A stretch of DNA of 64,000 nt from Phocaeicola vulgatus ATCC 8482 (GCF_000012825.1 NC_009614.1:1-64000), one strand, 5' to 3'. Counted from the stretch's first letter, positions 49,721 through 59,266 are shown. A program made the numbers and translations. The notes: generated from the sequence alone by a model not told the origin.

Positions 49721-51334
49721 TTATCCTTTCCAATTAAATGGCAGTAAATCGGTGTAATCGTTTTTCTCTTCTCTTTCTTTCTCCTGTACCCTAATCAGCA
49801 CGTCCTGCATCCATAGTTTTGGGTTCACCTTATTTTCCCTACAGCATCCCATCAGTGAAAAGAAAATTGCCGCTGCATGTGCTGCCTCATGTGATCCGGA
49901 GAAGAGCGTATTTTTTCTGTTTAAAGTCAACGGCCTTATAGAACGCTCCACCGGATTATTGTCAATGCAGAACTGTGCGTCATTGACATATCCGGACAGT
50001 TGTTCAAAGCGTGTGTACATATAGAACATGGCCTTGGCAATAGGCGATTTATCGACCGTATGTCCATATTCCTCCTTGCACCATTTTTCCAGTTCTTTGA
50101 TAATAGGGTACGATTTTTCCCGGCGAAGCTTTACCACCGCCTCCCCTTCCAGATGTTCCATTCTGATTTTCTCCTCCACGGCATACAGTCCGCCTATTTG
50201 TCCAAGTGCATGCCTTGCTCTGGGAGGGTCATTTCCTTCCGCTTCCACAAAGTTGCGCCTGACGTGCGCCCAGCAGCACAGATGCAACTTTCCGGGTAGC
50301 GTGTCGAACTTGTCATATACTGCAAAGCCGTCACTCTGTACCACCCGGACCTGTCCTGCCAGCAGTGTGTCTATTCCGCTGCTGCCACGGCCCTTGTGAT
50401 ATTCAAAGAAGGGGGTATGGAACCGGGGCAGATAGAAGTTCCACATATACCCGCGGTGAAGAGCACCGGGCCGGTCGCTTTCAAGTACGGGATGGGGTGT
50501 CTCATCGGCCATGACGTAATAGCTGTCCTTGACCAGTTCACGAAGTTCATTATAGATTGGTTCCAGACGCTGTGCGGCAGCCATCATCCAGTTACTTACG
50601 GTGGAAGGACTCAGATGGATTCCTTCACGCTCAAAGATATCCAGCTGTCTGTGCAGAGGCAGGTGGTCGTAATATTTGGCGGTAGCAATGTGGGCCAGTA
50701 CACTTTCCGAGGCATTGCTGTGGGGATGTGCCATTACGGGCATGGGAGCGGTTATGATACGACCGTCGGCGAGCCGGTATTTAGGACGGATGATGCGTTT
50801 CACATAGAATCGGGCGGGGCTGACAGCATACTGTTCGCTCACTTCCTCTCCCAGCTTCGTCGCTCCCTCCAACGAAAGGCCTTCCGGCATGGGAATGATA
50901 ATCTCCTCACGGGGAAGGGACGGGTCGATGGGCTTACGGGCGTGGGGAGTGATCTTTTTCGTGAAGCTTTTACGGAAACGATTGTAGCCATTCTCCGATG
51001 TGACGGATTTCCCAGCGGTTTTCTGTTCTTCCGCTACCGGGTCATTGACATCGGACGGAGACTCGAAACAGATGCTCAGCTGGCCGGCATCTTCGGGAAG
51101 ATGACGTTTTTCACTGGATTTACCCCATAAACGGCGTGTCAAGTCAGCCAATTTCCATCTCAGATCGGCAATGACGGCTGTACAGGCCGAGATTTCTTCG
51201 ACCTGGCGGGAATACTCCTGCAAAGAGGCTTCGTATTTTCTCTGAAGTTCCGCATGCTCCTTTTCAAGGCATTCATGTTCCTTGCGCAACTCTTCGTACT
51301 CTTCCAAAGTAAGGGTAATAACCGGTTCTTTCAC
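49721..51334 (-). CDS. IS66 family transposase (TnpC)
   Basis: A 537-residue transposase. N-terminal coiled-coil (about 8-55, rich in Glu and Arg), a basic linker, the zinc-finger-like and central IS66 domains (LHRQLDIFEREGIHLSPSTVSNW), catalytic segments VMADETPHPVLE and VVQSDGFAVYDKF with the two Asp residues, and a C-terminal segment NNPVERSIRPLTLNRKNTLFSGS with the Glu. It appears complete. Confidence 0.94.
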   Translation of the reverse strand: MKEPVITLTLEEYEELRKEHECLEKEHAELQRKYEASLQEYSRQVEEISACTAVIADLRWKLADLTRRLWGKSSEKRHLPEDAGQLSICFESPSDVNDPVAEEQKTAGKSVTSENGYNRFRKSFTKKITPHARKPIDPSLPREEIIIPMPEGLSLEGATKLGEEVSEQYAVSPARFYVKRIIRPKYRLADGRIITAPMPVMAHPHSNASESVLAHIATAKYYDHLPLHRQLDIFEREGIHLSPSTVSNWMMAAAQRLEPIYNELRELVKDSYYVMADETPHPVLESDRPGALHRGYMWNFYLPRFHTPFFEYHKGRGSSGIDTLLAGQVRVVQSDGFAVYDKFDTLPGKLHLCCWAHVRRNFVEAEGNDPPRARHALGQIGGLYAVEEKIRMEHLEGEAVVKLRREKSYPIIKELEKWCKEEYGHTVDKSPIAKAMFYMYTRFEQLSGYVNDAQFCIDNNPVERSIRPLTLNRKNTLFSGSHEAAHAAAIFFSLMGCCRENKVNPKLWMQDVLIRVQEKEREEKNDYTDLLPFNWKG

Positions 51335-51402
51335 TGTACATCCACTTTTTATTATGTGGCAAAGTTATCAAAATAAAACTGCACGGCTTATAGAATGGGG
51401 AA

Positions 51403-51912
51403 TTACTTTTCAACTGTTTTCCGATACTTTTTAACAGTAAGCAGCTCATTCAGGCGATTCCAGGAAATTTGAAGAAAATCCTTCTTCCGTTCCTCCTTTT
51501 TCAAGAGGAAAGAACCGCGATTCAGACGACGGCATTCCAGACGGTATTCGTCGTCGCACCGATAAAGGATATGCAACCTGCTACGGGAGCGGTCGGGAAA
51601 AATATGACAGCTCTGCTCTGACACGCAGGAACCTGTGTGTCGGATGACCTCGCCACAAAGACCGTCAATACCTTTATGGAAATTACAACCTTGGGGATAA
51701 AGGTAATAAGACCAAAAAGGACTGCTGCGGAAAAGGCCAAGACCTAAAGGGAGAAGTAGGTCCTGAGGGGAATGGATACCAAGGCTGGAAGACGAAACTT
51801 TATAACGACGGCCGCCATCAAATATGAAAAGAACAGAATCAAAATGGTTAGACTCGGAAAAGAGAGTACGTAGTTTATCACTTTCGCTAGAAAATTCTAA
51901 TACTGAACACAT
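51403..51912 (-). CDS. IS66 accessory protein TnpB-like, with N-terminal extension
   Basis: A 169-residue protein. Its second half (from YYLYPQGCNFHKGIDGL to RLNRGSF) matches IS66 TnpB, which is normally about 115 residues. The first 70 residues are an extension of unknown origin and could be the remains of the small ORF A of other IS66 elements, which is otherwise missing here. The gene sits 68 bp upstream of tnpC on the same strand. Confidence 0.75.
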   Translation of the reverse strand: MCSVLEFSSESDKLRTLFSESNHFDSVLFIFDGGRRYKVSSSSLGIHSPQDLLLPLGLGLFRSSPFWSYYLYPQGCNFHKGIDGLCGEVIRHTGSCVSEQSCHIFPDRSRSRLHILYRCDDEYRLECRRLNRGSFLLKKEERKKDFLQISWNRLNELLTVKKYRKTVEK

Positions 51913-52113
51913 AATGGATTAAGATTATAATGAAGCCACAAAGGTAGGAAGGAAAAGAGGGGAAAAAAACACGCACGAGGCCGAATGCTTACAGTGATAA
52001 AACTTACCCACCTAAGTGAAACAGTAAATTTATCAGAAGGAAGCCACATACTCATCAAACTGAAAACATATATTCTATGGGAAGATGATAACCTACCCAG
52101 CAGTCCATACCAT

Positions 52114-52160
52114 AAAAAGACCGCCGCTTCTTCCATCAGAAACAGAAAGAAACGGCGGGT
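52114..52160 (-). terminator. Terminator of the GH43-SusC-SusD operon
   Basis: Stem 52121-52132 (CCGCCGCTTCTT on plus) with 52147-52158, one mismatch, followed by a T run on the minus strand. It lies 20 bp after the susD stop codon, so susD is the last gene of its operon. Confidence 0.75.
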
Positions 52161-52179
52161 ACTCTTAAAAAACAAAAAA

Positions 52180-54120
52180 TCAATCTCTGTATCCCGGATT
52201 CTGATAAGCGTCTTTTTCCTCCTCTGTCATTTCCATGCCATCCAACTGTCCTTGTGGGATAGGACGGAGATAATGGAACGCTTCGATGGTACGGCTGTAA
52301 GTCTGCGGATTGTGATCACCCTTGCCTCCACAAATCACGTAACTGTCAGCATATTCGTTCCATTTCTGAGTACGAACCAAGTCGAACCAACGATAACCTT
52401 CGCCATAAAACTCGCGGCTGCGTTCATCCAGAATATAGTTGATGTCAATGGTTGCCGGAGTGGCGGCTGTCATTTCAGCACTGAAATCACGATCCACTTC
52501 CTTGTACTCGGCATTGCTGTAAGTCCAGCGACCGGCACGGGCACGAAGCACGTTCACCAGGTCACGGACAGACTTGCCGGCTTGTGTGGCAGCTCCTTCT
52601 ACGGCAGCTTCGGCAGCAACCAGATAAAGTTCGGAGAATTTGGCGATGTTATACGGACGGGTACTTCCCGCATTGGGCTGTCCTGCTCCGGAGCCGTTGT
52701 CTGTACGATACGGGCCGAGTTTCCAAAGACCGGGATATACATAACGGCCTACCGCATCCAGTCCCAATACCCAGTCGGGACGACCGGGCAACGTACCTGC
52801 TCCCAGATTGCTTTTAGAACCTTCTCCTGCATAGTCTATCTTATCCATATCCTGGAATACGAAAGAGAATATAGGTTCACGTTCTTTCACTTTCATTCCG
52901 TTGGCATTGGTCACCGATTCCCAGTTCTGTCCGGCTGTAGACCAGTTGCCGCGATAAACAGTAGTAAAAGTACCGTCGTAACGGGAGTCGTTCACCTTGT
53001 CGGCAAACGTCTTGGTAAACACACCCAACGGAGGAGCCATACGGGTCCAAGGGCGGCCATAACACTGCTCGGCAATACGGTTGATGACAGCCTGATTATC
53101 AGCCGAACGCGCGTCGGTATAGTTCCAGTTCATCATCCATCCGGCAAAGTTATCGGGAGCACCACCGCCACCGTAGCTCAGGCTGCCACCATTATAATAC
53201 TCGTCTTCCTGCGTATGGTCTGCATAGAGCAGGATTTCCATGTTACGGTCATTGGGTCCGGCATTCACCATCCAGAAGCTTTCCTGCAAGCCGAAAGGAC
53301 CGGGGTTCTCGATAGCAGTAACCGCCACATCGTATGCCTGCTGGAAGTACCATGCCGCATCGTGTCCGTCGGGGTCCGTACGCTGGCACTCGGGATAAGT
53401 AGGAATGTTATTCGGATTCTTCAGCCACCAGGCATAAGTCAGATAAGCCTTTGCCAAGTACAGGCGGGCAACGGTCTTGGTCACTCCACCCGTCACACGA
53501 GGATTAGCGGGCAAGTTCTCGATAGCGGTCAGCAAGTCGGGGAAGATGGCCTTGGTGTACACTTCGGGCACGGTATTGCGCACGGAGGTACGTGAAGGAG
53601 TGATATTGAACTTCAGTTCGCCGGAACCTAGGTCCAGAGGCACTCCGCCGAAGGTCTGCACCAACAGGAAATAATCGAACGCACGGAAGAAGCGGGCTTC
53701 GGAAACCAATGATTCATTGACTCCTACTTCGGCACCGTTCTCTATCACTCCGTTAGCGGTGTTGATGTTCGAGAAAGCGGTTCCCCACAAGGCGTCGGAA
53801 CGGCAAGTCGTGGCAGTCAGGTTGCCTACTCCGGACAGGTCGGCATCCTTGAAGTTACCATCGGCACTCCATCCCCAGGTTGCCTCGTCGGTTCCCGTCA
53901 GACAGGAATTATAATAATAAGCTTGTCCGTAAATATAGCGCAAGTGTGCATACATAGAGGTCACACCGCCTTCCACTCCCTTTTCTGTCTTAAAGAAAGT
54001 AGGATCATAACTGCTGCGCGGCTGCTCGTCCAGAATGTCTGAACAGGATGCTGTCAGGAACAAAGCCAGTGCGGCTGTTCCCAAAACTCTTATTTTTGAA
54101 AATATAGGTTTCATAGTCAT
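52180..54120 (-). CDS. SusD/RagB-like outer-membrane glycan-binding lipoprotein
   Basis: A 646-residue lipoprotein (lipobox LTASC, Cys26) of the RagB/SusD family. It has the N-terminal tetratricopeptide helical part (RFFRAFDYFLLVQTFGGVPL) and the C-terminal ending PIPQGQLDGMEMT...YQNPGY typical of SusD. It caps the SusC barrel on the cell surface and helps bring in glycans, here probably xylo-oligosaccharides. It starts 8 bp after susC. An in-frame second ATG lies at codon 3. Confidence 0.95.
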   Translation of the reverse strand: MTMKPIFSKIRVLGTAALALFLTASCSDILDEQPRSSYDPTFFKTEKGVEGGVTSMYAHLRYIYGQAYYYNSCLTGTDEATWGWSADGNFKDADLSGVGNLTATTCRSDALWGTAFSNINTANGVIENGAEVGVNESLVSEARFFRAFDYFLLVQTFGGVPLDLGSGELKFNITPSRTSVRNTVPEVYTKAIFPDLLTAIENLPANPRVTGGVTKTVARLYLAKAYLTYAWWLKNPNNIPTYPECQRTDPDGHDAAWYFQQAYDVAVTAIENPGPFGLQESFWMVNAGPNDRNMEILLYADHTQEDEYYNGGSLSYGGGGAPDNFAGWMMNWNYTDARSADNQAVINRIAEQCYGRPWTRMAPPLGVFTKTFADKVNDSRYDGTFTTVYRGNWSTAGQNWESVTNANGMKVKEREPIFSFVFQDMDKIDYAGEGSKSNLGAGTLPGRPDWVLGLDAVGRYVYPGLWKLGPYRTDNGSGAGQPNAGSTRPYNIAKFSELYLVAAEAAVEGAATQAGKSVRDLVNVLRARAGRWTYSNAEYKEVDRDFSAEMTAATPATIDINYILDERSREFYGEGYRWFDLVRTQKWNEYADSYVICGGKGDHNPQTYSRTIEAFHYLRPIPQGQLDGMEMTEEEKDAYQNPGYRD

Positions 54121-54128
54121 GCTTTCAT

Positions 54129-57100
54129 TTAGAATGTTAAGTTAATACCGAATAAATAGTTACGGGTGGACGGTGAGTTAGTACCTACTGTCAGGAATCG
54201 TTTCTGAATACCTTCTGTCACAGCTACATTCTCGTTACCGTAAGAGTTGGTTTCGGGATCCAGTCCGGTTTCTTTATGGAAAGGAGAACAGATAATGAAC
54301 GGATTCTGCACGGACAGGTAAGCACGCAGGCTCTGTATGCCCATGCGGGTCAGCCAAGCCTGCTTCTCGAAGTTGTAGCCCAGCGTAATGTTGCGTACTT
54401 TCCAGTAAGAAGAGTCAAAATAGCCCAATGTGCTTCCGTATTTCGGATTGTCACCACTCTGGATACCACCCGGTTTCGGGTACTTGGCCCCCTTGTTCTC
54501 CGGTGTCCAGTAGTCTACATCCACTTGTCCGCGACGACCGGTCAGCATATTCAGGTAACCGTTGCTGTGGTGCAGTGTACTGATCAGCTTGCCTCCGCAA
54601 CGGAAGGCGGTGATAACGTTCAAGTCAAAGCCTTTATAGGCCACGCGAGTGCTGAAACCTCCTTGGAATTTAGGTTCCAAGCTGATAATCTGACGGTCTT
54701 CGGGACCAATGGCGCGGGTCGGCTTGCCGCTGGCATCACGATCACCGGTATATTTCACTTTGATCATACCTTCATTGCCACCCGGCTCCAGAATGTCCAA
54801 GTATTGGAAATCGGGATCATCACTGTTCCATAAGCCTACTTTTTCATAGTCGTAGATACAGTCGATGGGATGTCCTACAAACCAGTTGTTCGCTTTATCA
54901 TCTTTGGAACCCGAAGCCAGTTCGGTAAGTTTGTTACGGTTGGCAGACAGGTTGAGGCTTGCCTCCCATGTCCATCCGTTATGGTTGTCCAGAATCGTTC
55001 CGTTCAAGGTAAATTCAAAACCTTTATTTTCCGTCTTTCCCACATTAGCCATATAGCTGCTTACTCCCGAAGTGGAAGGAAGGCTTACGCTTTGCAGCAA
55101 GTCGGTGGTTTTCTGAATGTAATACTCAAATGTACCGGACAGGCGTCCTCTTAGCAAGGTGAAGTCCAGACCGAAGTTCCATGTAGAAGAGTATTCCCAA
55201 CCCAATTCGGCATTAGGCAGTTCGGATACATAGTAACCGGTGACATAGCCAGTAGGACCGAAGTTATAAGGACGGGTTGCCAAGCGTCCCCAGGTCTTAT
55301 AAGGATCAACAGCCTGGTTGGAGGTCTGTCCGTAACCTACACGCAGTTTCAGGATATCTATCCAGTCCACCTCGTCCATAAACTCTTCCTGACGAATGTT
55401 CCATCCTGCCGATACGGCGGGATAAGTGTGCCATTGGTGTCCCTTTGCCAAACGTGAAGAAGCGTCGGCACGTACAGTCGCCATCAACATATAGCGATTG
55501 TCGTAAGTGTACATCACACGACCCATCCAAGACATCAGACCGCTCTTCTGATAGTTCCAGTTGTCGGGGTTCACCGTAATGGTGCCTTCCGCACGCCCGA
55601 TGTTATAGAACTGGAAATATTCGGCAGGAATATCCCGTCCGGCAACGTCCGAACGTGTATAGACAGTCTGTTCGGCAGAGTACATACCGACAACATTCAG
55701 CTGGTGCTTTCCAAAAGTACGGTCGTAAGTCAGCAGGTTCTCCACAGTCCAATTAGTCGTTTCCGAGTGGTTCAGCGAAGCGGTGGACGGAGTGTCTGCC
55801 GTAGTGCTGTTGATGCCTTCGCCAGTGAACGATCCACCTTTAGTAGAACGATAGTTCAAACCCAGGTTGACACGGTATTTCAAACCTTCCATCCACGGGC
55901 ATTTCACTTCGGCAAACAGGTTATTGTACGTACCGAAGCCTTCGGTCTTGCTCAGCCAACTGTCTTCCAATTCTTCCACAACGCCTCTGGTCAGTACAAA
56001 TGACTCATCCTGACTGTTGTATTTCACGGTACGTTTCAATGTGCCGTCCGCATTATAGGGGTCGGCGATAGGAGACATGGAAAGTACACCATACAGTCCG
56101 ATATTGGAACCTTTGGTGACGTTATAGTTGGTATTGTTCACCAGTCCGAAGCGGAAATATTTTCCCACACCCTGATCGAAAGAACCACGCAGAGAGTAAC
56201 GGGTATAGTTCTGAGTAGGAATGACACCTTGATCCTTATAGTAAGCCGCGCCAAAGCTATAGCCTCCACCGTTGGTACCACCGGACACGCTGACATCGTG
56301 GCTGTTTACATAACCGTCTCGTAACATCAAGTCCTGCCAGTCAGTATCCACATCGTCCGACTCGTCCACCGAATTCTCGAACTTGCCTGCTAGTTTACGC
56401 ATTTCGGCAAACTTGCTACCGTTCATCATGGGATATTTGGAAAATACCTTCTTCATACCTGCATACCCATTGTAAGTAAACCGGGCGGGACTACCCTGTG
56501 CCCCTTTGTGTGTAGTGATCAGGATAACACCATTGGCACCACGCGAACCGTAGATAGCAGTAGAGGATGCATCCTTCAAAATATCCATGCTCTTGATGTC
56601 ACCGGGGTTGATATCGGACAAATTACCCATAAAGGGGATTCCGTCCAATACCACCAACGGGTCGTTACTGGCGTTCAACGAACGGGTACCACGGATACGG
56701 ATCTGCATGGAAGCACCCGGTGCGGAAGAAGTCTGCGACATATCCACACCTGCCACGCGGTTCTGCAAAGCGTATGTAATATTGGTGGCAGGCATCTCAC
56801 GCAGCTTCTCTCCGCCTACCGATGCAATAGATCCGGTCACATCACTCTTGCGGGCGCTACCGTAACCAATCACCACCACTTCTTCCAAAGCTTTGGAATC
56901 TTCCTTCAATGTAATCTTTAAAGAACTTTTTCCCGCTACCGAGATTTCCTCGTTCTTGTAACCGACAAAACTCACCACCAACACGGCGTTTTTCGATACA
57001 TTCAATGCAAAGTTACCATCAAAATCGGTAATCGTACCGTTGGTAGTGCCTTTTTCCAAGACACTGGCTCCGATGATGGCTTCACCACTTGTGTCCTTTA

Positions 57101-57200
57101 CTACACCTTTTACCATCACGCTCTGTGCAAATGCCCACAAAGGAATGAGACAGAATAGAAGCATCAGCCCCACCGGCCTAAAATTCATAGCATTTTTCAT
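54129..57200 (-). CDS. SusC/RagA-family TonB-linked outer-membrane transporter
   Basis: A 1,023-residue transporter with a signal peptide (about 1-26), an N-terminal carboxypeptidase-like domain (about 28-105, VKGVVKDTSGEAIIGASVLEKG), a TonB-box region at EVVVIGYGS, the plug (TSSAPGASMQIRIRGTRSL then LVVLDGIPF), and a barrel to the terminal Phe. It has no STN domain, as is usual for HTCS-regulated SusC proteins. It is the oligosaccharide importer of the xylan locus, paired with the following SusD. Confidence 0.96.
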   Translation of the reverse strand: MKNAMNFRPVGLMLLFCLIPLWAFAQSVMVKGVVKDTSGEAIIGASVLEKGTTNGTITDFDGNFALNVSKNAVLVVSFVGYKNEEISVAGKSSLKITLKEDSKALEEVVVIGYGSARKSDVTGSIASVGGEKLREMPATNITYALQNRVAGVDMSQTSSAPGASMQIRIRGTRSLNASNDPLVVLDGIPFMGNLSDINPGDIKSMDILKDASSTAIYGSRGANGVILITTHKGAQGSPARFTYNGYAGMKKVFSKYPMMNGSKFAEMRKLAGKFENSVDESDDVDTDWQDLMLRDGYVNSHDVSVSGGTNGGGYSFGAAYYKDQGVIPTQNYTRYSLRGSFDQGVGKYFRFGLVNNTNYNVTKGSNIGLYGVLSMSPIADPYNADGTLKRTVKYNSQDESFVLTRGVVEELEDSWLSKTEGFGTYNNLFAEVKCPWMEGLKYRVNLGLNYRSTKGGSFTGEGINSTTADTPSTASLNHSETTNWTVENLLTYDRTFGKHQLNVVGMYSAEQTVYTRSDVAGRDIPAEYFQFYNIGRAEGTITVNPDNWNYQKSGLMSWMGRVMYTYDNRYMLMATVRADASSRLAKGHQWHTYPAVSAGWNIRQEEFMDEVDWIDILKLRVGYGQTSNQAVDPYKTWGRLATRPYNFGPTGYVTGYYVSELPNAELGWEYSSTWNFGLDFTLLRGRLSGTFEYYIQKTTDLLQSVSLPSTSGVSSYMANVGKTENKGFEFTLNGTILDNHNGWTWEASLNLSANRNKLTELASGSKDDKANNWFVGHPIDCIYDYEKVGLWNSDDPDFQYLDILEPGGNEGMIKVKYTGDRDASGKPTRAIGPEDRQIISLEPKFQGGFSTRVAYKGFDLNVITAFRCGGKLISTLHHSNGYLNMLTGRRGQVDVDYWTPENKGAKYPKPGGIQSGDNPKYGSTLGYFDSSYWKVRNITLGYNFEKQAWLTRMGIQSLRAYLSVQNPFIICSPFHKETGLDPETNSYGNENVAVTEGIQKRFLTVGTNSPSTRNYLFGINLTF

Positions 57201-57241
57201 TAATACATTAATTTAAGTTATACAAAAAATCAAACAGTCAT

Positions 57242-58978
57242 TTATTTTAAGGTAGCATACATGCCTATCGTTGTTCCAGTAAAGCCTCCGGCAGTGGCCG
57301 TTGACAGATACCCAGCGTCCACATTCCTGCACAACACGTACCACACACCTTCCTGGCGAGCATAGTAGAAATCATAATGTGTTCCGCGCGAAACCACCTT
57401 CAGGTCGGTAAGCACTCCTCCGTCGTCCAAGCGAACGGAAGCCAGCACCTTACTTTCCCCATCGCCTATCTGCCTGAGGGAAATACATTCACCTTGATCA
57501 TCCCTGCCTACAGCTAGGAAATATTGATGCTTTTCGTCCTTGAACAACAATATGCCCGCTTGCTCCGCCTTGCTCTGCGGACAGAACAACATACGTGTGC
57601 TGCATTCGAACTTATGATGCTGCAACCGGCGGCATATAAAAGCCGGCACCTTCTTTTCGGAAGCACTGACTGAATCACATTTCAAAGTGAGATAACCCGG
57701 AGTCTGGGAAAGCGAGTAAAGTCCGGTAGCAGGAGCACGCAAAGTCATCCATTCCATACCCAATGTTTGTCCGTCGAAACCGTCATTCATTTCAAAGTTT
57801 CCGAAGGTGGCAGATTCGTCACGCTTCACTCCTTCGCGGCGAACAATGACTGGCACCAGATCATCCCCCTGCGTCATATAGGGGAAACCATCCTCACTCC
57901 ACTTAACGGGCATCATAAAAGTCTCACGTCCTAAATTCTCGAACGTGTTGTTTATGGGACGGCAAGCCAGAAAGACTGCCCACCAATCCCCTTCCCGGGT
58001 TTGAACCAAGTCGGCATGTCCAGCGCACGTCACCGGATTAGGACGCTCCGCATCCAACTGACGCTGGGTCAGAATAGGGTTGTTCTTCCACGGTGTGAAT
58101 TTGCCCGTCGGAGAATCACCACGGAAAATCACTTCCGAATGCCATCCGGCTGTTCCACCCTCGGCAGACATCAAGAAGTAGTTCCCGTTTATTTTATAAA
58201 GGTGCGGACCTTCAATCCAGATGGGCTTGTCCTCCGGACGAGCTCCCTTGTTCACCAGAATCTTGCGCGGCCCCACCGTCTTGTCCGCATTCACATCAAA
58301 TTCCTGCACACGGATGGTACGATGTCCGCTGTATTCAGGCTTGTTGTCCGGCGCGTCATCATTATTGACAAGGTAGGCCTTCCCATCTTCATCGAAAAAG
58401 AAAGAGGGATCAATGCCTGTCACTTCGGGCAACATAATAGGATCAGACCATTCGCCAAAAGGATCTTGTGTCTTCACAAAGAAGTTTCCAACCCCTACAT
58501 TGGTAGTAACCATATAATAAGTCTTGTTATGCGGGTTGTAGGATATGGCCGGGGCAAAAATCCCTCCACTTACGTGTTGCCCCTCCATGTTGACTAATTG
58601 AGAAGGACGATTCAAGATATGCCCCACCTGCTTCCAGTTCACCAAGTCCTTGCTGTGGAAAAGAGGCACACCCGGATAATAAGTAAAGGTGGAAACAGCC
58701 AGAAAATAATCACCTTCACCATTGGTGCAAATGCTGGGATCGGAATACCATCCCGGCAGAATGGGATTATAAAAATAATCATCTCCCGGAAGCGGATTGG
58801 AAATATAGACATCATCCTCACCTTTATAATTAAAGTAATCGAAAAGAGCGACAGACTTTCCTACAACTGGCAAATCATTTCCTTTCTTGATCGAACTACA
58901 TGAGGTAAAAGAGGAGCCCAGCACCCCTAAAGCGATCAGCACGCCCGACCATCTTTTCAGCTTTTGTTTTTGTTTCAT
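57242..58978 (-). CDS. GH43 lipoprotein (beta-xylosidase/arabinofuranosidase)
   Basis: A 578-residue enzyme with a lipoprotein signal (lipobox SFTSC, Cys27), so it may sit on the cell surface. GH43 catalytic residues are Asp80 (GWYSDPSI), Asp190 (TGIDPSFF) and Glu256 (IWIEGPHL). A C-terminal beta-sandwich (about 385-578) resembles that of exo-acting GH43 xylosidases. The open frame extends to 59149, but the ATG at 58978 is preferred: it starts the signal peptide and lies 48 bp from a -7 element. It heads the GH43-SusC-SusD operon; susC follows after 41 bp. Confidence 0.9.
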   Translation of the reverse strand: MKQKQKLKRWSGVLIALGVLGSSFTSCSSIKKGNDLPVVGKSVALFDYFNYKGEDDVYISNPLPGDDYFYNPILPGWYSDPSICTNGEGDYFLAVSTFTYYPGVPLFHSKDLVNWKQVGHILNRPSQLVNMEGQHVSGGIFAPAISYNPHNKTYYMVTTNVGVGNFFVKTQDPFGEWSDPIMLPEVTGIDPSFFFDEDGKAYLVNNDDAPDNKPEYSGHRTIRVQEFDVNADKTVGPRKILVNKGARPEDKPIWIEGPHLYKINGNYFLMSAEGGTAGWHSEVIFRGDSPTGKFTPWKNNPILTQRQLDAERPNPVTCAGHADLVQTREGDWWAVFLACRPINNTFENLGRETFMMPVKWSEDGFPYMTQGDDLVPVIVRREGVKRDESATFGNFEMNDGFDGQTLGMEWMTLRAPATGLYSLSQTPGYLTLKCDSVSASEKKVPAFICRRLQHHKFECSTRMLFCPQSKAEQAGILLFKDEKHQYFLAVGRDDQGECISLRQIGDGESKVLASVRLDDGGVLTDLKVVSRGTHYDFYYARQEGVWYVLCRNVDAGYLSTATAGGFTGTTIGMYATLK

Positions 58979-59026
58979 TGTCTTTCTAGTATTATAATTG
59001 ACCAATTCCTTTACGGATTTCAGACG

Positions 59027-59034
59027 CAAATATA
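59027..59034 (-). promoter_or_regulatory. Sigma-ABfr -7 element of the GH43-SusC-SusD operon
   Basis: The minus strand reads TATATTTG 48 bp upstream of the start codon. The -33 region is weak, consistent with an activator-dependent promoter. Confidence 0.55.
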
Positions 59035-59086
59035 GAAAGTGTCGCCGAATATAAATTCTCTGCATGATACACGCATCTTTCGTAGA

Positions 59087-59135
59087 GTTACATCTTGCTT
59101 CAAACGTGTTACATGAATCTTTACTTGCGTTACAA
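59087..59135. promoter_or_regulatory. Candidate HTCS operator (three 21-bp-spaced repeats)
   Basis: GTTACAT at 59087-59093, GTTACAT at 59108-59114 and GTTACAA at 59129-59135, exactly 21 bp apart. A degenerate copy (GATACAC) lies at 59066, in the same phase, 32 bp from the -7 element, matching the 33 bp seen in the other xylan operon. Confidence 0.6.
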
Positions 59136-59209
59136 TACACACATAACACATTATATTACAACAAATTACATTCACACCACCAGACATTATATTTGAAGAG
59201 CACAGATAT

Positions 59210-59266
59210 AAACAGACCGTTTGCAAGTTCCGGACAATGAACATAATTTCTGCAAACGGTCTGTTT
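59210..59266. terminator. Hairpin between the two GH43 genes
   Basis: Perfect 16-bp stem (59210-59225 with 59251-59266) and a 25-nt loop, with TTTATAT on the minus-strand 3' side. It lies 62 bp after the upstream GH43 stop and probably ends the transporter-GH10-GH43 block. The 349-bp gap 58979-59327 holds this hairpin, the repeats and the promoter listed. Confidence 0.6.

Larger units (their letters stand above)
49622..51992 (-). mobile_element. IS66-family insertion sequence
   Basis: A 2,371-bp element with 26-bp perfect terminal inverted repeats (49622-49647 and 51967-51992) starting with GTAAGC, as usual in IS66. It carries tnpC and tnpB on the minus strand. The 8-bp target duplication expected for IS66 is absent: ATTCCTCT on the left and AGTGATAA on the right. 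Confidence 0.92.

Noticed and set aside
51985-53595. 536-codon plus-strand ORF antisense to susD
   Set aside because: It lies within a clear SusD gene, has no family motif and a composition typical of a reverse-frame shadow.
58979-59149. N-terminal 57-residue extension of the GH43 lipoprotein
   Set aside because: It would cover the -7 element and the first GTTACAT repeats and would hide the lipoprotein signal; the start at 58978 is better.
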